From Tamarix chinensis (Eukaryota; Streptophyta; Magnoliopsida; Caryophyllales; Tamaricaceae): a stretch of DNA of 64,000 bases. How positions within the stretch are numbered: position 1 is the stretch's first letter; every line of letters begins with the position of its first letter. Below, piece after piece: positions 1 through 12,238 of the stretch. A model generated the notes under the pieces. The model saw only the letters and a list, made by a program, of their open reading frames with translations, had not been told where the DNA came from and ran no database searches. The translations under genes and the position numbers were made by a program. The DNA is taken from assembly GCA_030549775.1 (NCBI GenBank), contig CM060174.1, positions 7,755,391 to 7,819,390 of the forward strand, given 5' to 3'.

Positions 1-640
1 AATGTGTTGTAGGCTTTTTATTATAATGATAAAATGTCAGCATAGTGCAAGTATCATATATCAACTTTGATAATTTCCTACATAAAGTGAAGAAAGAATA
101 AATAATATTGTTGTTATCTCTTATAAGAACCATAAAAAGTAAAAAACCGAAACTTTTATCATGTTTCCCCGCTAACCATTAGAAGCATCATTGAGATGAA
201 AAAACCTCATAGTTTTTGAATTGTGGATTTAATGAAGATAATGATCTATATCCGATCAAACACAATATTAGTAATATACATTTCATTCATCTTCAGAAGG
301 ATAAAATCCTTAATATTACACCATAAAATAACTAAATTAGAACCTCAGGACCTAATATATACAACTACTAAAAGATAATAATTTCAAATCTAATTACAAA
401 AAGTAAAGAAAACAACATATGAATTTAAGAAAAATGGTGTAACAACTGAAAAATGATAAAAATGGCATCCAAAGTTTTTGATAATATGTTGAAAACTTTG
501 TCATTTTATCTGCTTCACCCTTTTTTGAATTGTGATTCCCATTTGTACTTATTTATTCATACATTATGCTTTATTTTGTTGCTACAACGTAACATCCGTA
601 CATCGCACAGGTGAAAAACTAGTTTTGAATATTAGTCATA
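1..640. other. AT-rich sequence, no gene seen
   Basis: AT-rich DNA with stop codons in all frames. I see no recognisable domain, terminal repeat or RNA gene here. It borders a Mutator-like fragment on the right and may be part of the same decayed element, but nothing in the sequence proves this. Confidence 0.5.
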
Positions 641-649
641 GAATCAAGA

Positions 650-1111
650 TCTAGTTGATATTAGTTGGAGTGGGTTATTTACTATAGATGATATTTTTAA
701 TGACCATGATTCATTAATTGGGTGGGTTAAAGAAATTAAAAGAGCACATAATATGATTTTAGGTATTAAGATGTTGAAAAAAGATAGGATTTGGATACAT
801 TGTGAGAGAAGTAATGCTTATAGAAGATAACCTTTAAAGAATATGGAAAGTGTTTGATCTACCAAGACCAAAAAGTATGGTTGTGAATTTATAATGCATG
901 GAATGAGAAGATGGTTGCGATGGTTGGAGACTAATGGTAGAATATGGAATGTATAACCATATATTAGGTACGTATTTGTAGGGACATTTGTTTACTTATC
1001 GATTATCTCTAAAAGAGTGCAAGTTAGTGCACAAACTAATCCAAATTAATGTAAAACCAAGAAATATTATCATCAAGTTGTAATGAAATGATGGGGATAA
1101 AAATGTAATAT
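650..1111 (+). pseudogene. Mutator-like (FAR1-type) transposase N-terminal fragment
   Basis: Translation across this stretch, with stops and at least one frame change, resembles the N-terminal FAR1/WRKY-GCM1-like DNA-binding region of plant Mutator-like transposases. One frame gives a TIDDIF...DSLIGWVKEIKRA segment, then IWIHCERSNAYRR, then TKKYGCEFIMHGM; another gives VKPRNIIIKL near 1,065. In the family these correspond to the helix before the zinc-binding region, the 'CERSG.YR' and 'KKCGCPF' motifs, and the 'VKPRNIL' block. The similarity stops at about 1,111, exactly where a possible LTR begins (TGTAATACCCC), and I could not find its continuation on the far side. The family call is from remembered motifs; nothing here is functional. 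Confidence 0.55.
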
Positions 1112-3063
1112 TGTAATACCCCATCCTAAAATCCTTCAAAATGTATCTAAAATTATGTTGGTATAAAATAAATGAGATCTGGTTTTGGAAAGGGCTTGAA
1201 ATTTTAATAAGGTTGTGAATTTCAAGTGCATCGATAAATTGGTTTGCCTAACTCATTGACCAATATGCTCATAAACTGGTAATTTTATTTCTTGATAAAC
1301 CTGTCTACTGGTTTGCTCAAATTGATCGACCGGTTATCCTATGATTTTATATCCTTTGTTATTATTTTGATTCAAATCCCTTTTTATTGTTTATGAAAAC
1401 TTCTAATTATATTCTATTTTTTCTAATAAGCATATTTTCGTGCTTTGAGATTATTTTTACATTATTTAGATCACTCTATAATTTTTATTTAGCTAATTTT
1501 TTCTAAAGGTACTTTTTGAGAAATTTTTTACCTTTTCTCTTCTCCCTCACTTTCCTCTCTCTTATGGCAATCCTAGTTGCATGTTTGAATTTCTACACCA
1601 CTCCCTTGATCTACAACCCTTTGCCATGTCTCTTCCTAATCACACCTTACCTCTCTTACCTCAACTTGTGATCTATTTACAGTTTGGGTTGCCTACTCTC
1701 AACCTAAGTTAGACTTCCCTCTCTCCCACTTAGGTATGTTGACCAAAATTCCCTCCTACACACTCCATTTCTAATTCAATTCACTCCCTATCATCTATAT
1801 TTTCTAATTCGCTCCATTTTCCTTTGTAAAAATCTCCCAAGTGTTGGACATTCTCCTCTTTACTACCCTTTCTTCTCTTCTAAGAAAAATAGAGGTTGTC
1901 CTCTTGTTCCCTATCCTTTAGTTGAAATTATTGTCTCTTTATTCTTCTCCTAATATTAGCTTTAGATCTTACTTATTTCTCTTAATCAAGGAATGATTAA
2001 ATTTTTGAGAAAGGTTAAAGACCTACCATTTTGGTTTTAGGTTTCAATTATGATAAAATGTCATATTCTATCATTTTTCTTCTCCGTCTTCTACTGATTT
2101 CAATTTTACTAAGTTTTGAAAAGGGTTTTTAATGGTTTTTAGTCTTGATTCCCTTAGGAATCGAGGTCCAAGTAGATACGCATTTAGTTAGGAGTTTGTG
2201 TTAGAAGAATTGCTTAAAGGTAAATTATTCTTATCTTTAATATGAAAAAGGTTGTTTACTTCTTATTATGGTTCCATGTTCCTAGTGTTTTTGTGTTGAG
2301 CATGAGTTATTTTTCCTATGAATCAAGCACATGGTAGAGTTTTTATCTTGAAATTTGAGCATATTTTGGATTCCTTGATATTATGTATGATTTTTGGTAG
2401 TTTTGAGAAATGTCATTTGTATTCCTACAATAGGATATACTTTCAATTGTGGTTTGGAACCCATCAAACTTTTTTTCCTTCTAAGAAATAATTGTGTTGT
2501 AAATATATATCCCAATAAAAAAGATTTTGTACACAAGATCAACTTATTCTAATGTATCTAAAAGCTAACAAAATCTTTATATGATTTACAATCATGAAAT
2601 CACTCAGTCATCTCTATAAGTATCTCTTGTATGAGATGAAATTGTTTTCTAGATGTTCCTTGAAAAATTCTAATGTTACATTCAATCCATATCTTATTCA
2701 AAATAGATGCTACAAAAGCCTAAACAAAGTATCTTTGAACCTTTGGACCTCTTATTCCGTTGATGAACCATTTGGTGATTGAGCCTCGTGAAGTTGAGAA
2801 TGCATCAAAAGGGAAATACAAAAAGACTTTGATAAATCACACTAAATGAATATTTTTTTATTATTATCTCACTTTGTTGCTGATAGAGTTCACATATGAA
2901 AATGAAGTCAAAACCTAAGTGTTGCGTTCAATATTGGGTGAAAAAAATTTCATGGATGACGAGCCATAGATTTAAATAATGACATGGGAGGGTGAGATGA
3001 TTCCATGTTAGGGAATACAGTGCACCGAGGACTTATCTTATGGTAGGATTTTAAGGTGTTATA
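1112..3063 (+). mobile_element. possible solo LTR (copy H)
   Basis: The left edge TGTAATACCCC matches the first bases of LTR G at 30,809, and the right edge GGATTTTAAGGTGTTATA is roughly its inverted repeat, as in the other long LTRs of this window. A pyrimidine-rich stretch lies at about 1,530-1,930. The left edge falls where Mutator-like coding similarity ends, which supports a real insertion boundary. Against it: the flanking 5-mers (AATAT and CTCAC) do not match, the right end is TA instead of CA, and the imperfect-palindrome repeats found in the other LTRs are not evident. It is a candidate only. Confidence 0.35.
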
Positions 3064-3129
3064 CTCACCTCAGCTAGAATATATGTTTTGCTCTTGAGTA
3101 ACAATAAAATGAGGTTAGAAAATATTCTT

Positions 3130-4960
3130 AACCTCTATGATATGTTTAAAAAAACCATGATGTTGTAATAAGGATTGATAAGGTCCACAAATCATTTCCA
3201 TTAATGTACTAAGCATGAGTCCATCTTATCCATAACACTTCTTTGTGTATCTTATAAATAGAAACCATGTTTCACTTGCTTAAATTTAGACCCCAATACC
3301 TCCTTCTTAATTTTCTAAGCAGATTGTGTCCCATGCCACTGGACTCTTATGTGAGTTTTCTTATGCCATCCATAGGTGAGATCGGCATATGGAATTGATA
3401 TCATGGAGTATATGCTTAGGAAGTAAGATTAATAGGCTCTAGTACGCAGGCATCCTCACTTGTCTTGAGTTTATAAGATATAAACATCTTGCATAACTCA
3501 ACATTTGATTTTTCCATTAATGTAGCTTCCCATTAGGTTTCTTTATTGATGGTTGATAGTGTTACCTTCTTAGTGTAGTACTGAAAAGAAAGGCCCCTAG
3601 ATATTTAAATAGTAAAACACCAAGTAGGATTTGGGTTGTTTCTTATAGAAACTTTTTAGTAACTATTATTACCAAACCCCCATAAAATATTATACTATTT
3701 AATGCATTTAACTTTAATCTAAAGGTTATAAAAATGATTGAAAATTTTCATGAAAACCATTATCGATTTAGCATATCCACAGTAAAATGACAATAATTCA
3801 TCCACAAAAATGAAGTTAATTAACTCCACTTTCTTACCTATAGGATGAGATGAGATTTAAACTTATTGTTAGACCACAACCCTATCAAATGCTTTATGAA
3901 GATACTCCATGATAATAAAAAGTGGGTAGGGGAGAATGATTATCTTATCTTACACCCTATTTAGCTTTAAGGTGTTCAAGTAGTGAACCATGATAACTTA
4001 AAGAAAGATAACTATAGCTGCACAAGTAATAATAAGGAACACAAAGTGAGGGAAAATGAAGAGTAATTAACATACTCTCCAAAAATGCCCAATTCATAGT
4101 TTAATAGACCTTCTTTATATCAGTCTTAATCATGCATATTGGATAAAGATGATGTTGGTTATCTCCTTTAGCTAATTTTGTAGATAAAAGAATATTTTCA
4201 CTAATTTTCCTCTCTTTAACGAAGCCTAGTTTTGTATTTCTATGAAAAGAAGCCAAAATAGGTTACATATGGTTTTTTAAAGCATTAGTAATGATTTTTT
4301 TAATGCATTAGCACATGCAATGGGTTGAAAATCACAAAGCTCATTTAGTACCTTAGGAATGATATTTAGATTTGTGACATCAAATATTGTAGGCATTCTC
4401 CCTGTGAGAAACAAGTAGTCGACACTTTTCCAAATGTTCTCACCTACTACCCCCTATTTTGATGTATACAAAATGTATTGAATTCATCGAGTCTTGGGGA
4501 TTTTTTAGAATGTATGGAGAATATAGCTTAACATACATCATCTCTAGACACTGGGGTAAGAATCTTTTGTTGTTGAAAATGATTAATTTTAGGTCATCAA
4601 TCAATTATCTCTTATAGTTAATATCCCAAAGTACAATCCTCCTTCCCATGCAGATTTTGAAGAAAGCCAATAAAGATGTGTTTTGACCATAGTATGATCT
4701 TGTTGTAAATTCCCATTCACATCTTTGATGACACTCACATGATTAGACTATCTTCTTCCTTTCAACATTGTAAGAAAATATCTTGAATTAATATCACCCA
4801 ATTTCAACTATGTAATTCATACTTTCTATTTGATAAGATTTTCTTCATATTTGGGTAGGTGTATGAAAACTACTTGTTGTTGTCTCTTTGATTCCATAAG
4901 TTTTGAATTAATTAGGTTGATTGCTAGTTGTTGAATAAGAGCAAGTTTGTCTCGGTCTCA
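3130..4960 (-). pseudogene. decayed LINE reverse transcriptase (ORF2 remnant)
   Basis: The minus strand, read with many stops and frame changes, follows the order of a plant L1-type ORF2. Near 4,840-4,680 there is a 'LKLGDINSRYFLTMLKGRR' block (family: WLKLGD.N..FF). Near 4,430-4,360 comes NIWKSVDYLFLTGRMP and then NIIPKV...DFQPIACAN (family: LIPKV...FRPIACCN). Near 4,230-4,060 is KISENILLSTKLAKG, with IKTDIKKVY and NWAFLESML (family: ISDNILLA.EL, KVDL.KAYD, NWEFL). Near 3,800 the catalytic FADD is replaced by FVDE, and at 3,270-3,140 are GLNLSK and LWIRWTHA...GNDLWTL. It is clearly older than the LINE at 49-59.6 kb and of a different RT type. No poly(A) tail or target duplication was found. 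Confidence 0.7.
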
Positions 4961-5377
4961 AAAAACTTTCTCCATAATTTTGCCATATTTTTTTTATAGA
5001 GGTATTGTAGAAGCTTTCTCAAAGCCTTAAACTTGGTCATAATAGTAACTAATAAACATCAAAGAGTGTATGTAGACTAAATACTTTTCACTAAAGGCAA
5101 GCATTCCTCATCTTAAGTCCATAACTTGGAAAATTTTGAAATGTTTTGGCCAAAAATGTATCATTGTAGCAATATTCATTATTGTTGCAACATGATATGA
5201 AATAATCAATTGTTGAAAGGTGATCATATAATAGGGAAACACATTAAGCTAATCGACATTTCCCATAACTTTATTGGGTTTCTAATAAATCCTGTTAAAG
5301 TCCTTCTACCTATTACACCATGTACATTACACTCTAATTTATCTCAAGTAATAAGTTGAAGACCTTAACGAAACTTC

Positions 5378-5379
<2 letters not shown>

Positions 5380-5451
<72 letters not shown>
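5380..5451. repeat. (TA)n microsatellite
   Basis: About 36 uninterrupted TA dinucleotides. A second tract of nearly the same length lies at 17,437-17,508. Confidence 0.97.
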
Positions 5452-5456
<5 letters not shown>

Positions 5457-6649
5457 CCCAATTTAAGTAGATCAAACACCAAGGACTCAATCCAGCTAAG
5501 AAGTTTTCAAACCTATCACCTGCTAAATTAGATCTACAAATTTCCTAAACAAAATCACAAAAAACTCAAAGTTAATCTTGATCTATAAATTGACACGTGA
5601 AAACATAAAAGGAATATAATGGGGTGGTGGAAATAGAAGATGAAAAGATGGTGAATTAGGATGGTCTAAGAGGAATTGATATTAATTTCTTCAAGAACTA
5701 TAAGATCTAGTAAATCGATCACAAAACCAAATACCAAAGGAAAAAAAAGTTATTAATTCACTCCTCGGCCCAAAAAACATAGATTTGATTGGAAATATAC
5801 CGATGTAAGACTACACAAAAACATGAAGAGGAAAAAAATTAGCAAATTCCAAATCTAAAACACCACCGAGAGAGACTTAGAAGAACTTACATGTAGAAAA
5901 ATAAAGGGGCAACTTGAGATAAAAGGAAATCGGTAGAAAGAAGGGGAAGAGTGATCCCTAGTATCAGACACGAGAGAGAATAGTTAATTAAGAGTGTTGG
6001 ATGTGAGAGACAGAGAGATAGAAGTGAATATGGCCTTATGTGTTTTTAAGGGATTTTTTTATATTAATTTTTTTTATAGTCATTATATTAATATTATGAC
6101 AACATTTTTTTTAAATCATTATTAAATGTTAGATTTTTAACAATGGTTGTTGTCGAAACCTTTTCAAAAACACACTCTCACATAGTCGCAATTTTGATAT
6201 CACTTAATTGGTAAATGTTTTCTATTAGTATTAGGGGTTATTAAAACTCTATAATGTAATATTGTTTCCTTGATTCATACTCAATCCAAGTTATCCACCA
6301 TCTACAACAGTTTTAATAGATGTTATGAATTAATATTCAATTGTTAATTTTTAGTTAAATATGTTGGTATTAAAAAAATTAGAAATATGGAAAGGAATTT
6401 CCAATATATATAGGTTTACAAGCTATCAAAATTCATGCTCAAAAAGGTACTAAATGATCTACATATGTCCTAAGGAAAAAATAAAGAAGATATAAACTAA
6501 TGGCCAAATAGAATTGGAAGCTTTAAAAATCTACCTTAATTTATCAACCTTTTCTTTTAGGGATCAACTACTATAATTACACCAAGCTAGTTTAAATGAG
6601 TAATCAAACAAGAGCCTTGGCTAGCTTGACAAACACTTGGTACTCAATG
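5452..6649. other. AT-rich sequence, no gene seen
   Basis: No open frame with a recognisable motif, no clear terminal repeats and no tRNA-like structure were seen. The stretch ends at the boundary of a copia LTR (6,650). Confidence 0.45.
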
Positions 6650-7084
6650 TGAAAAATTCCCTAGAGGGGGGTGAATATGTGTTTTGGATAGAAAGTTGAA
6701 AAGTAAAAAAAAAATTAGGCACCATAATTATAGTGGTTCAAGAATTAAATTTCTTGAACAATTTATAAGTGTAATATAGCTAGAAAAAATCTATTTATCT
6801 AGGTTTATGAGCCTACATTATTAAGAATCTCACAAATAATATAGATATGAAAGTGTATGAATAATTTATGAGTGTAATATAGCTAGAAAAAATATATTAT
6901 AATGGAATATATGATTCTAGCTAAGTTGAGTGAGCAAGAGAATTTTTTAGAAGATTAGTACAAATTCAAATTTGACAATGTGGTATTGAGAAATTATTAC
7001 CAGAGTGCGAATAGAGAATTAAATTTGAAATTTATAAGAGCTCAAAAGCCATTGTTATTCTATCCAATAAATGTTATCATAACA
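6650..7084 (-). mobile_element. SIRE-like copia LTR, second copy
   Basis: This 435-bp stretch is a diverged copy of the LTR at 28,203-28,682. Both begin (plus strand) TGAAAAA, then AGAGG..G.TGAATA.GTGTTTTGGAT; both continue with TTATAGTGGTTCAA; both contain a shared AGAGAATTAAAT stretch; both end ATCATAACA. In the element's orientation (minus) this is an LTR running from TGTTATGATA to TTTTTCA. It is flanked by CAATG on the left and CCACA on the right, so no target duplication is visible. No primer-binding site or polypurine tract touches it, so it may be a rearranged 3' LTR of the copia remnant to its right, or a solo LTR. Confidence 0.65.
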
Positions 7085-8052
7085 CCACAAATTTTTGTAA
7101 CATTTCCTTTTGGGTGTTTAGCCTTTCATTCAAAACTAACATGTAAACCTTGGCCGAATTTTATTATTATAAACATTTGACTTGTAACTTGAATAATTGA
7201 TTAAATATATTTTTTCCCATTATTTTACCTTTTTCCTTCTTATTAAACCCACTCAAAACCGATTTATTTTTTCCAAAATATTTTTCCTGCCTGCTACCCT
7301 AACCTAACCAAACAAAACCTAAAACTAAAATAAATAAATTTCTACACTACACCTATCCTACCATATCCCTTCCAATCTCTTCTCCCTCACGTATCCTGTG
7401 TCGTGTCAATTTCCTCTTCTCAAAGCACTCTCCTTGTTTCCTTCCTTACATAGCATTGCAACCTTCACCATCACCATTCCCCTCACCTATAGAGCCATTA
7501 TACTCAACCTTCCCCATCACCCTTCCTCTGTCGAGCCATACTCCATCACCATCACTGCTCAACCGCCTACTTATATCATACTGCCCGCATATATACATAT
7601 ATATACTCCTCTCTCCCTCTTTTATTTCTTAAATTTTCCCCTCAACAAACACATATCTCCTTCCCTCTCTCTTTTCTTTGTTTTAAAAAAAACTCCCTCT
7701 CTTTCATCTCCGTTTGGTTTCACGTTTATTCAAACCCAAACCTATCATCTCCTCTACTAGCTAGCCCTAGCCTTCACCAAGCTTATTTATTTTGGCATGT
7801 CCTACAACAACTCACCTCCCACCTTTGACCAATAACACCAAAGATAATCACCCCCTTCTACATTCTTCTCTATTGCCTCTCTCTATGATCTAGATGCTCC
7901 CTTTGTATTATACCCCTATGTAGTGGCAAAAACTATCATTACTCTCCCTTTACTTTGGCTCATTTTCTCTGTAGCTCCAATCTTTACTGCACCACTTCCC
8001 TCTATAGCTCTAGCCTTCTGCATCACCCTTACAATTGATCTAGGAGGTCAAA
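7085..8052. other. pyrimidine-rich stretch of unknown origin
   Basis: C- and T-rich DNA, especially 7,340-7,770, lying between a copia LTR and a copia polypurine tract where one would expect LTR to meet PPT directly. An open frame of about 120 codons here is only the result of low stop-codon density in CT-rich DNA. The texture resembles the pyrimidine islands of the giant LTRs in this window, so it could be a fragment of a related LTR inserted at or near the copia LTR start. Confidence 0.35.
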
Positions 8053-8066
8053 ACTCTCCCCCTTTT
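8053..8066 (-). other. copia polypurine tract (candidate)
   Basis: On the minus strand the sequence reads AAAAAGGGGGAGAG, preceded by TTTGTCATCAT. That is the layout commonly seen just upstream of the 3' LTR of SIRE-like elements (plus-strand primer for reverse transcription). Similar purine runs lie nearby at about 8,190 and 8,267. The LTR that should follow directly to the left is not there. Confidence 0.5.
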
Positions 8067-10487
8067 TATGATGACAAATAAAAATTGCATACATGAGTAG
8101 GTTAAGGATAAAATTGAAGCAAGATGCAAAAAATAGACCTTATCCTTATCCACTACCATATGCAACTTTAAATCTAACAATGAAAGTCCTCTCCCTCTTT
8201 TATCATCAACAAAAGGTGATAAGGTCCAATGCATACAAAGGATATACAAATATAAACCCTAAGGGGAAACTCCCCCTTTACAAGTGGATTAGTGAAATAT
8301 GATAGTGAAAAATATGAAGGGAATATCCTTTATCAAAATGCACATTATCATAATAAGAATGTGACATTTGATTAAATTGTGATGTTAGTATGAATTAGAG
8401 TAAGGAAGTGTAAGTATGAGTGAAAACCCTATAGCGAAAAAAAATTCATCTCATATAACATATATCAAAAAGTACAAGGCATACATGATATGAGTACAAA
8501 TGCTAACATGCTACTACATGAGGTAGAGTTTGTATAAACAAATACATAATAAAACCATATCAAGTATAACACTACATGAAAAAATATAACCCACACATTA
8601 GTATAACCTAGGACTATGTAGAGTCCTAATTAGCACCAAGGGTGCCTAAAATAGAGAATAAAGGTGAGTTAGATGGTAGCACTATGAAAAAAAGTTGCCG
8701 GAAGCAGACTCTCTAGATCTTCACTCATAATGATCTCAAAATTAATAGTGTTAATAGTGCCTCAAGCAATTTGAGTAGCCTGGATGAGAGACTCATTTGC
8801 AGTCGGATATGAAGGGATATGATCATCAACTAGTATCATCTTAAATCTGATGCCTCATATAACAACATACTGAGCAATCTCACCATCCTCAATGCTAGTA
8901 TCAATGTTAGCATCCTTTGCATCTCGAGTTATATCCATCTCTTCCTGTGGTGATCCTCATGATGTGGCTAAAATTTGGGCTAAATTTGAGATACAATATC
9001 ATGAATATATGACTATAGAGCCTTTTAGTGCCTGTCTATAATAGCTAACCTAGTGTCTAGCATCTTGTACATGTGTAGAATTAACTCTTAGATGTCGACC
9101 ATAGTCACTCTACCCTAAGGTGAAGATGGTGAAGGTGCAATAGATGAAGAATAAATGCCAATAGAGTTCGATGCACCACTAGATGGAGGGATATTAATAG
9201 AGGTTAAGGGTTTGTTAAATGGTGAAGGCATGTTATCATCTCCATCTCTCACCCAAGGTTGTGATCTTTGTCTATCTGGTAGTGTGCTAGTGTAAAGTAG
9301 TGTAATTCTAGCCTTTGTCATAAGGAGCATTATCTTCCCATCATCACTCATCTCATATACCATACATATGAGTTCTAACTCATCAAAAATATCTAATCCA
9401 TTTTGAATATGGAATGAAGTAGTAGGAAAATCTTCAAAAAGGATCCCAAAGTTGAGGAAGGTTTTGGGTGATAAGGGATCTATATCCTAAAGCTAACTAA
9501 CTATGGCTCACCATGTGTGACATATATCTAAAGATGTCAACCTTAAACCTCACTAAAGTCCCTGATAGAATATGATCGATTTTGCCTTCATGCACTTAGC
9601 GGCACCTCTCCATCTTTGTGAAAACTATGTAATGCATGTGAATGCACATCCACTAGATAAAAGTCATCTTAATGCTAATGTCATTTGTGATCCTAAGTAT
9701 CTTAGCTAGTATGACCTTACTTATTACTATAGGAACACCTAGAACATGTATGGTAAGGGGTGAGTTAGTGACGTTCACACACATATTTATGTATATATGG
9801 CAAACTAATTCAATGGATACTAGATCAGAAAGTACAAGGAATGGGAAAAAGTGTAGGTTAGAGAGAGATTGTATGAAATGCAGTTTGAACAAATCAATAC
9901 AAATTTCTAGTATCTATACACTTACCTGAAGGAAATTTCTTACCGTGAAAGCTTTTGAGCTATCATTGTTGGTTATCTATGGTTCAAAAGAAGAATGAGA
10001 AATGATGATAAGTCTCAATGATCTTGGAAAATATAGAAGAAGATCTAATAGAGGGATAATAAGTATACTAAGTAGAAGGACCAATAAGCCTAGGAGCAAG
10101 AGGGGGTTATCTATGCTCCATGTGAGGCAGATGAAACTCCTTATGAGTATACATACCAATGGGATTTTATATCCCAACTAAGGTCCTAATAGGATTTCTA
10201 GGAAAGGAATAGGACATTTTAGAAGGACCTTGGTTAATACCCTTACTCTTAGTAGTACTAGCAGTTGTAATCATTTGTTTAAGAATTATGAAATAGAGAT
10301 AATGAATAAGCAATATCTTAATATAAATAGAAAGAGAAACAACACATGAATGGGAAAATAAGATAGGAAAATAGCCACATAAGGGCTAAATCATGCGAAA
10401 CAATGAACTATGAATGAATTAGAGAAAATAGTGTTCCCCATGACTAGTATGTGGTATAATAGCAAATATAACCCTCAAACAACCAAT
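8067..10487 (-). pseudogene. 3' 'env-like' region of a SIRE-like copia element
   Basis: Minus-strand reading gives broken open pieces: 79 codons ending near 9,653 (hydrophobic start, then VSKVILAKILRITND), 82 codons ending at 9,115, and 69 codons at 8,249-8,040 that run through the polypurine tract. The VILAKILRI element resembles a motif in the uncharacterised plant-transposon protein found downstream of pol in SIRE/Maximus-type elements. The orientation matches the copia gag-pol remnant further right, so this may be the 3' third of that same element, separated by the LTR cluster at 10.5-17 kb. No intact frame and no proven membrane protein; the family call is inference. Confidence 0.4.
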
Positions 10488-12238
10488 GATAAAATTTTAA
10501 AACCTAGAATTTAATAATTAACCCTTATTTAGAAAATTTTAATCTTAAATTAATAATTAAATTATTTTTTTGGACTTTTGATTTATAAAAATAGATAGGA
10601 TTATTTAATAAATTAAAAAAATATTTTATTATTTTATCATACTCTTTTTATTTAAATATATTCTCAAATCCATATTTTTACTAAAATTATCCTCTTAAAT
10701 TAATACCTTAAATTTTAAATAAATTAATTTATTAAAATAATTTCTCCACCTAAATAATTTCTAACCCTAATTCTAAAAATTATTTTATTTTTCTTTTCCT
10801 TTTCTTGCTTTTCCTTCCTTCTATTGGGCAGACTAACCCTCTTCTTTCCTTTCTTTCCCCCATTAAGCTGCCCTACCTTCTCCTTTTCCCCGTCCGCCCA
10901 ATCCCTCGCGTCATTCGCCCATCCAATCGCTCCCTCCTTCTTTCCTTTTCTTCTTTCTTTCTTCCGCATTTGGGCCAGTCCAGCTCTCCCTCTTCTTTTT
11001 TCTCTTCTCCCTCACATAGGCCAGCCTACTCGTCTTATTTTCTCCTTGCCCGACCTGCCTCCCCTCTCTTCTTCTTCCTTCTCTCCCCCTGCACGTCGAG
11101 CTAAGCCCTCCCCATGCTTGCACCTACCCCTACAACTCCCCCCTCTACACTTGCCATTGTAGCCCTAACCTTCTCTCTCTCTCTCTCCCATCCCTTTCCT
11201 TCCATTTTTGAGCAAACACCCCCTTGCAACCCCCTTCCCATGTGCCTCTTTCCCTTCCCCTTACTTTCTCCCTACCACCCTACGTCGACCTACAACACCC
11301 CTTACACCCACCTAACCTACACCACCCGACATGCCTCCTCCCTTCCCTCTTACTTTTTCTTCTTCTTTTCCTCTTCTCTTTAGCCCCATTTCTCCCCCTT
11401 CGAGCCCTTCTTTCCCTGCCAATCCCCCCTCTTTCTTTCCTTCTTCTTCTCCTCCCCTATTTTTGCTTTTCTATCCTTAACCACCATCTTCGTCACCTAA
11501 CCAACCACTACACTGACTCCCTTACTTCCCCTACTTCCTCCTTACACCACCCAAGCAGCCACCGCTCCTCCTACAACCAACTTTTCCCCTTTCTTTTCTT
11601 TTCTTCTCCTCTTGATCCACACCCTACACAACCACCTTTTTCTGCAATCTCCCCTCTTCCACTGCCACCCAAGTCATCCCTCAACCACTTGACATCCTCC
11701 TACCACCTCCCTACCTCACCTTACCCGAATCCTTCCTGCAGCCCCTTTCTTTCTCCTCTTCTTTTTCCTTTCTTCCTCTTCTTCTCCCTTCTTCACACCT
11801 CCTTTACAAACCCATCGTCGCCGTCTCTATTGCCCTGAGACGCCACCCTCCATCCCCCAACCACCATTTACACTTTGCCTCACTTCTACACCTAACCACC
11901 CACTCCAAATCCCCTCCATAAGCCACCCCTGAGGCTTTTCTTCCCTTTACCTGAGACCTCCTCCCCCCTTCTTCCAAGATTCCTCTTCACCCCATTTTCT
12001 CTCCCTTTTCATGCATGCAGCTCACGCTGCCCATATAGTATAATTGTTGTTGCACATTATAAGTGTAATTAACTAAAATTTTGAGGTATGATATAGTTAG
12101 TAATAATGGTATTTAATAATATTTTTAATAAAAATATATTCTTTTAATTATTTGCTACTAACATGATAAGATTTATATTATTTCTAGGTATATTTTTTAT
12201 AAATTAAAGCTTAATCCTTTAATTGAGGTACCAATCAA
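10488..12238 (+). mobile_element. giant LTR copy D, truncated
   Basis: From about 10,490 the sequence follows the start of the giant LTR family (AAAATTTTAAAACCTAG, an AT-rich leader), then a GC-richer pyrimidine island (about 10,790-12,010), a decayed form of the CTCACGCTGC hairpin near 12,020, and the AT-rich segment up to GAGGTACC near 12,230. The expected TGTAA start is degraded. The copy stops abruptly at 12,238, where sequence of copy C in the opposite orientation begins. Long open frames in the pyrimidine island (for example about 204 codons at 11,224-11,838) are composition artefacts. Confidence 0.7.

Noticed and set aside
11224..11838. 204-codon open frame
   Set aside because: It lies in the CT-rich island of an LTR, is Pro/Ser/Leu-rich low complexity, and has no counterpart frame in the other LTR copies.
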